Assembly (NCBI RefSeq): GCF_009936375.1
Contig: NZ_AP022335.1
Location: forward strand, 62,001 to 126,000
Length of the DNA: 64,000 nucleotides
From: Methylosinus sp. C49
GTDB lineage: Bacteria; Pseudomonadota; Alphaproteobacteria; Rhizobiales; Beijerinckiaceae
Direction: 5' to 3'
Positions 12,313-21,402 of the stretch are shown piece by piece. The position numbers were made by a program, and so were the translations under genes. The notes under the pieces are model-generated. The model made no database searches. It was not told where the DNA came from and worked only from the letters and a program-made list of their open reading frames with translations. Each line of letters begins with the position of its first letter. Within the stretch, counting starts at the first letter, position 1.

Positions 12313-13190
12313 GCGAGCGCTCAGCCGACATCAGCGCCCATATCGCCGCGACCCGGCAGCTCGAGAGCGTCATCACGGCGATGCGCGGCGTCGCCGCCGT
12401 CCGAACGCGCGAAGCCCAGTCGCGTCTTTCCGGCGTGCGCGCCTATGCCGCCGCGTTGGGCGACGCCATTTGCGCGGCGCTGGCGCTGAGCGCGGAAGCG
12501 CCGCCGTCGCGGCTCGTCTCGGAGCGCCGGCCGGCCGATGGCCATATCGTCCTGGCGTTCTGCTCCGAGCGCGGCTTCGTCGGCGCATTCAACGAGCGCA
12601 TCCTGGACGCGGCGGCGCGCCTCGCGGGCAGCGCCGAACGTCCGGCTCTGTTCATCATCGGCGAGCGCGGCGCGACGCTCGCGCGAGAGCGCGGATCATG
12701 CGCGGATTGGACTTCGCCCATGGCGTCGCGCGTCGACGACGCCCCGTCGCTCGCCGACTGCATCGCGCAAGAGCTCTATGGGCGCCTGGGGGAGGGGCTC
12801 GCCGATCGCGTGACGCTCATCCACGGCGCGCCGGGCGCGGCCGGAATCGAGATCGTCGCGCGCTCGCTCGTGCCGCTCGACCTCGCCCGCTTTCCGCCTG
12901 CGTCCGCCGCGGCTCCGCCCCTCGTCACATTGCCGCCGCGCGCGCTCGTCGAGGGCCTCGCGCAGGAATATGTCTTCGCCGAATTATGCGAGGCGGCGGT
13001 GCTGTCCTTCGCGGCGGAGAACGAGGCGCGAATGCGCGCGATGATCGAAGCCCGCGACAATGCGCACAAGACGCTCGAGCGACTGGAGGCCCGGCATCGA
13101 CAAACACGTCAGGAGGAGATCACCGAGGAGATCATCGAACTCGCGAGGCCAGTTCCCCGCGGGACGCAGGCTCGTCGAGGCGACGACTAA
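12309..13190 (+). CDS. atpG: N-type F1Fo ATPase, gamma subunit
   Basis: Central-stalk gamma subunit, 293 residues. The long N- and C-terminal helices are recognisable ([20 protein letters not shown] and [20 protein letters not shown]), with a Rossmann-like middle part ([15 protein letters not shown]). N-ATPase gamma subunits are diverged and the C-terminal tail here ([13 protein letters not shown]) is recognisable as the usual end. This is the last gene of the operon; 6 bp after the stop lies an ISL3-like terminal repeat, so the original downstream region was lost. Confidence 0.88.
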   Translation: MSERSADISAHIAATRQLESVITAMRGVAAVRTREAQSRLSGVRAYAAALGDAICAALALSAEAPPSRLVSERRPADGHIVLAFCSERGFVGAFNERILDAAARLAGSAERPALFIIGERGATLARERGSCADWTSPMASRVDDAPSLADCIAQELYGRLGEGLADRVTLIHGAPGAAGIEIVARSLVPLDLARFPPASAAAPPLVTLPPRALVEGLAQEYVFAELCEAAVLSFAAENEARMRAMIEARDNAHKTLERLEARHRQTRQEEITEEIIELARPVPRGTQARRGDD

Positions 13191-13195
13191 GGTGC

Positions 13196-13223
13196 GTCTT
13201 CGTCAAATTCCGGGGAACTGATT
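13196..13223. repeat. Solo ISL3-like terminal repeat
   Basis: This 28-bp stretch resembles the right end of the ISL3 element at 16.1 kb read outward (both contain TTCCGGGGAACTGATT preceded by CTTCGTCA). There are a few mismatches, and no transposase sequence follows, so it is probably a footprint or deletion scar of an earlier insertion directly after the N-ATPase operon. Confidence 0.55.
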
Positions 13224-13309
13224 TGGGTCGTCGCAGAATCTTCCCAAAATCCTGCGCCGAGCCGCGTCGAGTAGCTCCGACCGCGGGTCTCGGAGGGGTT
13301 GGAAAACAT

Positions 13310-13462
13310 TCTGGAACGGTTCGGTCGGGCCAAACATAGTCCCCCGTTGAAGGTGATGTGCTCCCAGCCGAGCGGCGCGATATGAGCGAGCGCGTCGTCG
13401 CGGATCCGTTCTCCGCCGGAGCGCAGCTCAGCGACGGGGTGGCTGAGGTCGATCGTGTTCCA
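13310..13462 (-). pseudogene. Tn3-family transposase C-terminal remnant
   Basis: On the minus strand the text reads WNTIDLSHPVAELRSGGERI, then DDALAHIAPLGWEHITFNG. This resembles the very end of Tn3-family TnpA proteins (WNT.YL...V..L...G..I....L.H..PLGWEHI...GDY.W). One extra G shifts the frame before the final DYVWPD. Nothing of the rest of the transposase is present: a truncated kdpE copy abuts it within about 10 bp. This is a fossil of a Tn3-type transposon end. Confidence 0.65.
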
Positions 13463-13470
13463 AAGGACGG

Positions 13471-13863
13471 TTACTCGTCCTGCAGGCGATAGCCGATGCC
13501 GGGTTCGGTCAGAATGAGCTTCCGCGCGCTCGGATCCTCCTCGATCTTCTGGCGCAATTGCCCAACATAGACCCGTACGAATTGCGTGTCTGTCACCGTT
13601 GCGCCCCAGCCCGCCGCCAACAATTGCTTATGCGTGACAACCTGGCCCGCATGTTGCGCGAGCGTCCGCAACAGATCGTATTCCTTGCGAGTGAGCTTGA
13701 CCTCTTCTCCGTAGACGGTGACGCGCCGCTTGATGAAGTCTATCGACAAGTCGCGGCACGAATACTCGGTCGACTCCGCGCGGCGCCTGATGCCGAAGCG
13801 CCGCGCGCAGGCGCGCCTGCAATTCTCCCATGTGGAACGGTTTGGCGACAAAGTCGTCGGCAC
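13471..13863 (-). pseudogene. Truncated duplicate of kdpE (3' part)
   Basis: This segment is nearly identical to the 3' part of the intact kdpE at 40811-41500, covering the OmpR-type DNA-binding domain and the last part of the receiver (DDFVAKPFHMGELQARL). A small deletion near 13782 (5 bp relative to the intact copy) throws the receiver remnant out of frame with the DNA-binding domain. The duplication stops at about 13863 within the receiver sequence. No start codon or phosphoacceptor aspartate remains, so it should be inactive. Confidence 0.85.
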
Positions 13864-13904
13864 GTAACACGCCTTATGTGGATGGCTGGCCCGGCGCACG
13901 CCCG

Positions 13905-14424
13905 GCGCGGTTCTTTCAGTCGATTATGGCGTCGCTCCCGAACACAAATTTCCGACGGCCGTCGAGGACGCTGTCGACGCCTTCAAACATGTCGTGGCGG
14001 GCTGGCCTGGAACTCGGGGTCGACATCCGCAGGATCGCGGTCGGCGGCGACGGCGCGGGAGCCCGGGTCGCTGCCGTATTGGCGATCATGGCCGTCCGCG
14101 ACCGATCGGTCTTCGGCGTCGCGCAAGTCCTGCGGGCTTTTTTCGATCCGGTGATGGATGCGTCTTGCGCCTCGGCTTCAATTGAATTGTTCGAGGAAGG
14201 CTATCTGCGAGGCCGAGACGCTGCGCGGGTTCCACGCGCTCTACAAGCGCAACGCGGGTGATTTTGCGGATTTGCGCTTTTCGCCGCTGCTCGCGCCGGA
14301 CGTGAGTCGCGTCGCGCCGGCGTTCGTCGCGCTGGTAGAATTCGATCCGCTGCTCGACGAAGGATTGGCGTATGCGCAAAAGCTCGAAGCCGCCGGCGCT
14401 CCAGTCACATTCCGAAATCTATGA
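13905..14424 (+). pseudogene. Decayed HSL-family alpha/beta-hydrolase (esterase)
   Basis: Fragments in different frames line up with hormone-sensitive-lipase-type esterases: VDYGVAPEHKFPTAVEDAVD, then LGVDIRRIAVGGDGAGARV, then FSPLLAPDVSRVAPAFVALV with EFDPLLDEGLAYAQKLEAAG. At least two frameshifts separate them, and the start is missing. The nucleophile motif GDSAG is GDGAG here, so the catalytic serine is replaced by glycine. The 3' end lies 22 bp before the ISL3 element. Confidence 0.65.
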
Positions 14425-14446
14425 GGGTGTCAGGAGCCATTTTGGC

Positions 14447-16138
14447 GGGGTCTTCGTCACTTTCCGGGGAGATGGATTTATTGGATTGGTAGCATTCGTG
14501 CCCGCAACAATTCGATGCCCGCGCGGCCGAACATGGCACGCTTGAGAGTTTTCAATCGGTTGATCTGGCCTTCGGCCTGACCACTGCTCCATGGTTCGGC
14601 GATCGCGTTCCTGACGGCGTCGATATCGCGGGCCAACGTCCGCGCGAACTGTTGTAGGGCGTGGATGCCGGAATGGCGCGCGTCATCGAGCCAAGAGCCG
14701 AGCTTGTCGGGATCAGCGCCCCGTAAGAGGCCACGAAATCGCATCCAGTCTGCGCATGACGACAAAGCTCGGAGAAGCTTCTTTCAACACAGTGACCTTT
14801 GCAGCCTGAGAATGGGAAAGCAGTCGCGTCGGCTTCATGCAAAGAGCGGCCGCGACGAGGGGAGAGATTTGCCAGCCCGTCGCGGGATCGATAGCGCGCC
14901 CCTCTCTTGTCGGCTCTCTCTGCCGGCCCGTCTCAGGACGCTCCACGCGCCGCCATTCGGAAAGAAGGCGCTCCAGATGGGAACGGCTGCCTGTGTAGCC
15001 ACGATGCCGGACGTCGTAAAATAGTCGGCGGCCAATCTTGTCGCCCTCCGCCCATCGGCGGGCAAGAAACTCCTGGAAATATAGTGGCGAACTCGGCTTC
15101 AGCGTCACTCGACGACGATCCGGCAAAGAATTCGTCTCGATCCACTTGGCGATTGTTCCGCGGCCGATCCCGATCTCCGCGGCGATGGCGACAAAGCTCT
15201 TGCCCGAGGCGTGGAGGGCCTTGGCCTGCGCGAACATCTGCTCCCTCGCGTCACGATTTCTGCTGCGCAGCACCAATTGACGGTCGCCTGGGGCAGGTGG
15301 AAGTCGGGAGCGTCCGCCGAAGCAACTGACCGCCGTCATTTGCCGCTCGATGGCCTCACGCAGGTTCTGCAGCAAGTGAAAGCGGTCGGCGACCTGGCGA
15401 GCCTGCGGAGCGCCCCGCCGGTTGCCCTGGGCGTAAAGTCCGCAGCGGTCGCGGCTCACGATTTCGATCTCTGGCCGCCGCGCGAGCCAATCCGCGGTCT
15501 CCTTGGCCGAGCGGATCTCCAGGACATCGGCGACGGTTCGGCGCTCCAGATCAACGACGATCGTCCCATAGGTAAAGCCCTTGCGCCAGCTCCAGTCGTC
15601 GATGGCGATGGTCCGCAGAGGAGCCGGGTCCGCGCGCTCACGAACATGGCATTTCAGCTGACGTAGGATCGCGTTGTCGCTGATCGGCATGGCGAGCCGC
15701 GCCAGCAATCTTTCGCTCGGCAGACCTCCTGCAGCGTGTCCGAACAGACGAACGATCTCTGCGACCCGGACAGTGCGGCGCGCCATGGGAGCAGCGACCG
15801 AAGGCAGGCGTTCCACGAAGGTCTTGCGGCTACACCGTTCGTTGAGGCATCGCCAGCGTCCCAGACGTAGATCGAGCATGCGCGGCGTTCCCTGAACGGG
15901 CAGATCCTGCAGACGTCGACGATGCCAATCATGCCGAGACGTTGAAACGTCGCCACAGCCCGGGCACGACCGCTCGCCAGCGGCACGCGCCGAAACGACC
16001 CAGCGGCCATCCCGTATCATGATCTCCTCGACTTCGATTCCGGGACCGATTGACAGTTTGATGTTCTTTCGCATCCCCCTTCAAGTGCACGGAAGGCGCA
16101 ACCTTGACAATCAGTTCCCCGGAAAGTGACGAAGCCCC
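14447..16138. mobile_element. ISL3-family insertion sequence
   Basis: The element is bounded by inverted repeats of about 23 bp: the left end is GGGGTCTTCGTCACTTTC followed by CGGGGA (14447-14470), and the right end is its near-perfect complement (16116-16138). It holds one transposase gene on the minus strand, broken by a frameshift. No clear 8-bp target duplication is visible. Its left end matches the fragment at 20001-20175 base for base, so a second copy once existed nearby. Confidence 0.88.
14478..16074 (-). pseudogene. ISL3 transposase, frameshifted
   Basis: The N-terminal part (16074 to about 14750, 453 residues in the longest frame) has the ISL3 zinc-finger-like region (CPGCGD and a later C...C pair), the linker, and the DDE domain starting TIAIDDWSWRKG. 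The C-terminal part continues in another frame as MRFRGLLRGADPDKL and GQINRLKTLKRAMFGRAG, ending at 14478. The two frames overlap around 14713-14765. A complete protein would be about 530 residues. Since the C-terminal part holds conserved family sequence (including the QxEGQINRLK segment), the element is probably inactive unless frameshifting is programmed. Confidence 0.85.
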
Positions 16139-16558
16139 CCCCCATCCTCGACGCGCTCGAGCCCTGGCTCCGGGAAAAGCTCGCGCTGATCAGCCAGAAG
16201 ACCAAGCTCGCCGAGGCGATCCGCTATGCGTTGTCGCGCTGGGACGGCCTGACGCGCTTCATCGACGACGGGTACATCGAGATCGACTCCAATGTCGTCG
16301 AGCGCGCGATCCGGCCGATCGCTCTCAATCGCAAAAACGCTCTCTTCGCCGGCTCGGACGGCGGAGCCGAGAACTGGGCGATCGTTGCTTCGCTCATTGA
16401 GACATGCAAGCTCAATGGCGTCGATCCGCAGGCATACATGACCGACTTTCTAACGAAGATGGTCGACGGCCATCTCGCGAGCAAACTCGACGAACTCATG
16501 CCGTGGGCCTACGCGACGCCCATCGCCCTCAAAGTCGTGGCCTGAAAACGACGCTTAC
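16139..16558 (+). pseudogene. IS66 transposase (TnpC) C-terminal remnant with right end
   Basis: About 135 residues of an IS66-family transposase C-terminus remain: SRWDGLTRFIDDGYIEID, then SNVVERAIRPIALNRKNALF and GGAENWAIVASLIETC. The right end is present: read inward it begins GTAAGCGTCGTTTTCAGG, ending at 16558. The 5' part is removed where the ISL3 right repeat abuts at 16138. It is a different IS66 from the complete one at 36 kb (sequence differs throughout). Confidence 0.85.
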
Positions 16559-17247
16559 GCTCCGTCGCCGCGAGCATGGATTTGTTCAAAGCCCGAGCGC
16601 GACGGTTCGCCGGCGGGCTCGAGCCCGAGCTGAGCGTCATCGTCAATGTGCTGTTCCCGACCGAAACGCTGACCCGCGCGGTCGTGGACTCTCAAGCCGA
16701 GTTTCCAGACACGCCATTGCGGATCGCCGTGGAAGGATTGGGGGCCGTCATCGATTCCGTTCTCGGTCGCCATTGTTCCTTCGGCATTCGCGGTCCATTG
16801 GCGATCGGCCATCCTGAGCTCGCCAGCGAGGCTCTGCTCGACATCCGCTATGTGATGGTCGCATCGTCTCGCCACCCATTGGCGGCGCACCGCGGCGCGA
16901 TCTCGACAAAGGAGCTCGCACGGCATGTGCAGTTCGTCTTGAGCGATCGCTCTCGGATGACGGAAGGGCGGGATTTCCGTGTATTCTCCGAAAAGACGTG
17001 GCGTCTTTCCGACCTCGGCGTGAAGCATGCGTTCTTGCGTGCGGGGCTCGGCTGGGGAGGCATGCCGTTCGACTTCGTCGAGGCGGATTTGGCGAATGGT
17101 GCGCTGGTCCAGCTGGATTTGGCCGAAATGATCGTCGGCTCCGAGACGGCCATGTCGGCAGTCTACCGTAAGGATTCCCCGCCCGGTCCGGCTGGCCGTT
17201 GGCTTATCGAGCGTCTGAGCCGGATCGACGAGAAGGACTGCGACTGA
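16559..17247 (+). pseudogene. LysR-type regulator lacking its DNA-binding domain
   Basis: The remaining 223-plus residues are the effector-binding domain of a LysR-type transcriptional regulator (SVIVNVLFPTETLTRAVVD and DLGVKHAFLRAGLGWGGMP). The helix-turn-helix is missing because the IS66 right end joins the gene at 16558/16559; the frame is open from the junction. The downstream oxidoreductase remnant may once have been its target, since LysR genes often adjoin such genes. A short protein could still start at the ATG at 16576 but could not bind DNA. Confidence 0.85.
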
Positions 17248-17483
17248 ACGGATGGCGACGGCGGAGACTTCTGGCCGGCGCGGCGACGAAATCTTCTCGT
17301 GGGCCTACAGGAAGAGAATTTCATCCGTTTTGGCGTCACGCTCGCCTCGTCGATCGACAGCGTCCGTGTTGGAGAGCCGATCGCTTCCTCCAGATCGACA
17401 TGGGGATGATGATGGCGCCAGACGTGTCGCTGTGGACGGTCGCTATTCCGCCAGCGCAGTTGGTGAGGATACCGCGCCTCAGT

Positions 17484-17576
17484 AAGCCACGCCGATCTGC
17501 GCCCGATGGCGTGTAGGGCTTTCGATCTCGTCGAGCACGGCGCGGGCAAAATCGATTCCGCTGATCGCCGAAGAGC
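17484..17576 (-). pseudogene. NAD(P)-binding (NmrA/SDR-like) oxidoreductase tail
   Basis: The minus strand reads SAISGIDFARAVLDEIESPT, then RHRAQIGVAY and a stop. This resembles the last 30 residues of NmrA-like NAD(P)H-binding proteins (usual form ...DLA.ALLDEIE.P.H.RQRFTVAY). Nothing recognisable lies upstream, so only the tail remains, converging on the truncated LysR gene. The similarity is short and based on remembered consensus. Confidence 0.4.
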
Positions 17577-17765
17577 CTCTGATCTACGATAGTAGCTTAT
17601 TGCTTACAACTATAGATATACTCGGGCTCCATAGTCGTGGAGAGGAGTTGTTGTTTCCATGAAAGATAAGTAGCGTGCGCTCGACGAGCGCCTTTCGATT
17701 CCTCGACGAGGATTCGCCTGGCAAATGACGATTTTGGAGGGGGCGGTCTAATTGGTGGAGGACGA

Positions 17766-19787
17766 ATGACGTACGAAGAGCGGGCGCAGGTCGCCGATCC
17801 CAGAGAGCTCGATCGGGCGGTGCTGAGCGAACAGGTTCGCGTCCTTTATGGAAGCACAGCGGTATTGCCGGTCAATCTGCTCAATGCGGTTCTCACCGCT
17901 TGGGTAGCGCAGGGTTTTTACCCGAGATGGGTATTGCTTCTATGGGTGGGCTCGCTGACCGTTGTCGTCTCTTTGCGGCTCTATAATTCATGGCTCTACA
18001 AGAGCGAGCCGCAGCCGAACGATACCGCGCGCCGCTGGGCGTTGCGCTTCACTGCCGGGGCAACGGCGACGGGTTGCCTATGGGGGTTGTCTGCATCAAT
18101 CCTCCTGCTCACCAACGATCCATCATTTCATGTCTTCATCGCCTTCGTGTTGGGCGGCATGATCGCGGGCTCCGTGACGATCGACGCGGCGTTTCTGCCG
18201 GCTATGCTCGGATTTGGAGCGCCGACGGCCATGCCGGCCATTTTGGCTTTTTTCGCCCGACCGGAGCCCACGTCCGGTACGATGGGCCTCATGTCCGCGG
18301 CTTTTGTCATGGCGCTTCTGCTATTGGGCGTGCGCGCCAATCGTTGGATAGTATCGTTGGCGCGACGCGAGCTTACGCAGGCCGCGCTCGCCGCCGATCT
18401 CGAAAAACAAATCGAGGTTCGTAAAAAGGCCGAGCAGGAAATGGCGCGCGCGATGCGCACCGATCTCCTGACGGGGCTGCCCAATCGTGAGACTTTCAAG
18501 GAATGGGTGACGGAAGCGTTTCGTGGTGGAGAAAAAGACGGCGCGTCATTCGCTGTTCTGTATCTCGATCTGGATCGCTTCAAGGAAGTGAACGAGACGC
18601 TCGGTCATTCGTTCGGAGACGAACTGCTACGGGCCGCCGCAGAGCGAATCGGCCAGGCTATACATAATACGGCCTCGATCGCGCGCATCGGCGGCGATGA
18701 ATTCGGGATTTTCATGAAGGACGCCGCGCGCCGAGAGGCGGTCGATGAGGTCGCGGAAAAAATAATCCGTTCTGTGGCGGCGCCGTTCACGATTATGGGA
18801 AAGCAAGTCCACGTCTCAGTGAGCATCGGTGTTTCGATATTCGGAGCGACTATCGTCGCACCTGAAGAATTGCTGAGGCGCGCCGATCTCGCGCTCTATG
18901 AAGCAAAGTCTGCAGGATATAATCAGCGTCGCTTCTATTCGGAGGCGCACGACCGCGCTGTGCACGAGCGCGTGACCCTGTTCGAGGAACTCAACTCGGC
19001 GCTCGAAAGGGAGGAGTTCGAACTCCATTATCAGCCGGAGATCGAGTGGCCGTCTGGACGGATCATCGGCGTTGAGGCGCTGCTAAGATGGAATCATCCG
19101 AGTCGCGGGCTGCTGGGACCGGGTGCTTTCATACCGCTCGCCGAACGGACGGGCCTCATCACGCCGATCGGCGCATGGGCGCTCGCGAGTGTTTGTCGCC
19201 AAGCCCGACTCTGGCGCGATCTCGGTGTCTGTCCGCCGATCGTCGGCGTCAATGTCTCGGCCGCCCAGCTCTTCACGGCGTCGCGGTTCGAGTCCGATCT
19301 CGCACGTGAGCTCGAGATGTATGATCTCGATCCCGGAACGATCGAGATCGAGCTGACGGAATCGGTTCTCATGCAATCCTCCCGTGGAGAGACGACGGCA
19401 ATCGACCGAATTCGCGCCTTGGGCGTTCGCATCGCTATTGATGATTTCGGCACCGGATACTCCTCGCTCGAATATCTGCTCACCTATCGTGTGAACCGAA
19501 TCAAGATCGCACAGCAATTTGTGCGCGGACTGCCGCACGATCCGGTCAGCGCGACCATCGTTCGCGCCACGATCGGCCTCGTGCAAGAGTTCGGGTGTGA
19601 AATGCTCGCCGAGGGCGTCGAAACTGTCGGGCAACTCGATTTCCTCGTTCGGGCGGGATGTCAGAGCGTTCAAGGTTTTTACTTCAGTCGCCCTGTGCCC
19701 GCGTCGGAGGCTGCGCAACTGTTGCGACGAGGTGTCATCTTTCCCGAAGATCGAGCGTCGAACTACGCCGAAATGACTGGTTCGTGA
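17766..19787 (+). CDS. Membrane GGDEF-EAL cyclic-di-GMP protein
   Basis: A 673-residue inner-membrane protein. The first about 200 residues hold four to six hydrophobic helices (for example WVLLLWVGSLTVVVSL) of a MASE-like sensor. A GGDEF domain follows with an intact active site (GGDEF at residues 309-313), then an EAL domain (EAL at 437-439, NVSAAQL, ELTESVL, DDFGTGYSSLEYLL, LAEGVET, GFYFSRP). The allosteric I-site RxxD upstream of GGDEF is absent (HNTA at that place). In the motif normally KIDxxFV the aspartate is alanine (KIAQQFV), but the lysine remains. Both activities are possible; phosphodiesterase or bifunctional behaviour cannot be decided. It stands alone between inserted regions. 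Confidence 0.92.
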   Translation: MTYEERAQVADPRELDRAVLSEQVRVLYGSTAVLPVNLLNAVLTAWVAQGFYPRWVLLLWVGSLTVVVSLRLYNSWLYKSEPQPNDTARRWALRFTAGATATGCLWGLSASILLLTNDPSFHVFIAFVLGGMIAGSVTIDAAFLPAMLGFGAPTAMPAILAFFARPEPTSGTMGLMSAAFVMALLLLGVRANRWIVSLARRELTQAALAADLEKQIEVRKKAEQEMARAMRTDLLTGLPNRETFKEWVTEAFRGGEKDGASFAVLYLDLDRFKEVNETLGHSFGDELLRAAAERIGQAIHNTASIARIGGDEFGIFMKDAARREAVDEVAEKIIRSVAAPFTIMGKQVHVSVSIGVSIFGATIVAPEELLRRADLALYEAKSAGYNQRRFYSEAHDRAVHERVTLFEELNSALEREEFELHYQPEIEWPSGRIIGVEALLRWNHPSRGLLGPGAFIPLAERTGLITPIGAWALASVCRQARLWRDLGVCPPIVGVNVSAAQLFTASRFESDLARELEMYDLDPGTIEIELTESVLMQSSRGETTAIDRIRALGVRIAIDDFGTGYSSLEYLLTYRVNRIKIAQQFVRGLPHDPVSATIVRATIGLVQEFGCEMLAEGVETVGQLDFLVRAGCQSVQGFYFSRPVPASEAAQLLRRGVIFPEDRASNYAEMTGS

Positions 19788-19918
19788 GGTGGTTCCGTCG
19801 CAAGCTTGGCTAAGGCGATCGGCCTCGAGACCCGTCGCCGATCAACAGCCCCGCCACGACTTGGGTTGATTTTCACGGCGTCGGGTCGTGCCCCCACCGG
19901 TGGTGTAGCAGCTCGGGA

Positions 19919-19973
19919 GCAAGCCGCTCGCGACGCGCGCTTTTCATAGCGCCGTAGCGAGCGAGCGGCTTGC
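19919..19973. repeat. Inverted repeat / possible terminator hairpin
   Basis: Perfect 13-bp arms GCAAGCCGCTCGC (19919-19931) and GCGAGCGGCTTGC (19961-19973) flank a 29-nt loop, about 130 bp after the GGDEF-EAL gene. No T-run follows, so intrinsic termination would be weak. It may instead be the trace of a mobile-element end. Confidence 0.45.
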
Positions 19974-20000
19974 GGCGGCCACCGGCGATTCTCCGGTTAG

Positions 20001-20175
20001 GGGGTCTTCGTCACTTTCCGGGGAGATGGATTTATTGGATTGGTAGCATTCGTGCCCGCAACAATTCGATGCCCGCGCGGCCGAACATGGCACGCTTGAG
20101 AGTTTTCAATCGGTTGATCTGGCCTTCGGCCTGACCACTGCTCCATGGTTCGGCGATCGCGTTCCTGACGGCGTC
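20001..20175. repeat. ISL3 end fragment
   Basis: Identical to 14447-14621, covering the left terminal repeat and the last about 140 bp of the ISL3 transposase gene. It breaks off at 20175 and continues into unrelated sequence. It marks a second ISL3 insertion that was later deleted. Confidence 0.9.
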
Positions 20176-20360
20176 AGTAAATCGGCGCGGGGGCACGACG
20201 CCGATCGGCGTGGGGTCAAGCACATAAGCGATTGATTTTGCGAACACCAGATTCTGAAAAGGGGTCAAGAATGGGATCCGATTTACAGATAGCGTCTAAA
20301 GCGCGAGGCGCAAATCACCGTCGGCCTGCCGTGGTGTCGGAGCCGCGTTCGGGCAATAAC

Positions 20361-20385
20361 AATCGATAAGTACCTCTTATCGATT
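20361..20385. promoter_or_regulatory. Palindromic operator-like site
   Basis: Perfect 10-bp arms AATCGATAAG and CTTATCGATT with a 5-bp spacer (TACCT), in a locally AT-rich stretch about 100 bp upstream of the antitoxin-toxin-recombinase genes. Antitoxins normally repress their own operon through such palindromes, so this is a good candidate operator; direct evidence is absent. Confidence 0.5.
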
Positions 20386-20483
20386 ATCATAAAACCAATG
20401 CTTGACCAAAAGAGGGGAATAGCCGAAACTGCCCGTAATCAGCGCTGGAGCGTCGCCGCGCCGGAAACAGCGCCGGCCGTCCC

Positions 20484-20717
20484 GTGCGAGAGGTCCTCAT
20501 GTCGCCCGCGTCCGATGACGAGAACTCCGCCTCGAGGAGGATCCCCTCGGCCGACCGAACGCCCTCCCGCTCCTTGGCGCGAGACCTCTCCGCCGAAGAG
20601 CAGGCGCGTCGTCGCGCGGCCATCGATGCGATATTGGCGCTGCGCGACAGCGGCGAGATCAAACCCGTCACGCGCGAGGAAATTCTCGCTTGGCGCCACG
20701 AAGGTCATCGCTACTGA
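20484..20717 (+). CDS. Small antitoxin-like protein without DNA-binding domain
   Basis: A 77-residue charged protein (72 if translation starts at the ATG at 20499). Its last 15 residues, EEILAWRHEGHRY, closely resemble the end of the antitoxin next to it (EELLAWRDEGRRF), the part expected to wrap around a PIN toxin. The N-terminal half has no Phd-type fold and resembles nothing I know. It could be a decayed antitoxin copy or a second toxin-neutralising peptide. It ends 26 bp before the antitoxin gene on the same strand. Confidence 0.5.
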   Translation: MREVLMSPASDDENSASRRIPSADRTPSRSLARDLSAEEQARRRAAIDAILALRDSGEIKPVTREEILAWRHEGHRY

Positions 20718-20743
20718 CCACGGGAATTGGTAAGGGGTCGAAC

Positions 20744-20986
20744 ATGTCGCTCACCGTCAAAGTCGGCGAAGCCAAAACCCGGCTCTCCGAACTGCTCGCG
20801 AAGGTCGAAGCCGGCGAAGAGGTGGTCATCGCCCGCGGGCACGAGCCGATCGCGCGCCTCACGCGCGTTCCCAAGGCCGGGGATTTTGCCGCGCTCGTCG
20901 CCGAGGTGAAAGCCGCCCGCGCCAAACGCGCCAAAACAACAGCAGAGGAATTGCTCGCCTGGCGTGATGAGGGGCGCCGGTTCTGA
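20744..20986 (+). CDS. Phd/YefM-type antitoxin (VapB-like)
   Basis: An 80-residue antitoxin. The N-terminal part (TVKVGEAKTRLSELLAKVEA, then GEEVVIARGHEPIARLTR) is the Phd/YefM DNA-binding and dimer fold. The C-terminal AEELLAWRDEGRRF is the typical toxin-binding tail of antitoxins paired with PIN toxins. The ATG at 20744 has AAGGGG upstream; an earlier in-frame start lacks one. It overlaps the toxin gene as ATG within TGATG, so the two are coupled. Confidence 0.88.
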   Translation: MSLTVKVGEAKTRLSELLAKVEAGEEVVIARGHEPIARLTRVPKAGDFAALVAEVKAARAKRAKTTAEELLAWRDEGRRF

Positions 20987-21402
20987 TGGCGCTCGTCGTC
21001 GACGCTTCGCTCGCCGCCGCCTGGTTCCTGCCCGACGAGCAGAATGACGCGGCCGACCGCGTCATGGCGGAACTCGACAAGAATCCAGGCCGGGCGCCGT
21101 CGCTGTTCTGGTTCGAAACGCGCAATCTGTTCGTCATGGCCGAACGGCGTGGTCGTCTCGCGCCCGGCGAAGCGACGGCGACGATGGCGCAGCTGCGCAG
21201 CTTTCCGATCATCGACGAGGGGACGGTCAACGATCGGCTCGTCATCACGCTCGCCGGACGGCATGGGCTGTCCGGTTACGACGCGAGCTATCTCGCGCTC
21301 GCCGTCGTCGAACAGCTGCCGCTGGCGACTCTCGACAAAAAACTCGCGGCCGCCGCGCGCGCCGAGAGTGTCATCGTCCTCGGGCCGCTGGGGGCGTCAT
21401 GA
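20986..21402 (+). CDS. PIN-domain toxin (VapC-like ribonuclease)
   Basis: A 138-residue PIN-domain protein, presumed Mg2+-dependent ribonuclease toxin. The acidic residues expected in the site are visible: D6 in LVVDASLAAAWFL, E in FWFETRNL, D in SGYDASYLALA, and D in LATLDKKLA. It is neutralised by the antitoxin encoded just upstream. Its TGA overlaps the recombinase ATG (ATGA), tying toxin and recombinase into one translational unit. RNA target is unknown. Confidence 0.9.
   Translation: MALVVDASLAAAWFLPDEQNDAADRVMAELDKNPGRAPSLFWFETRNLFVMAERRGRLAPGEATATMAQLRSFPIIDEGTVNDRLVITLAGRHGLSGYDASYLALAVVEQLPLATLDKKLAAAARAESVIVLGPLGAS

Noticed and set aside
19788-20000. Hairpin-rich region considered as an RNA gene
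   Set aside because: No tRNA cloverleaf or known RNA consensus; only simple inverted repeats are visible.
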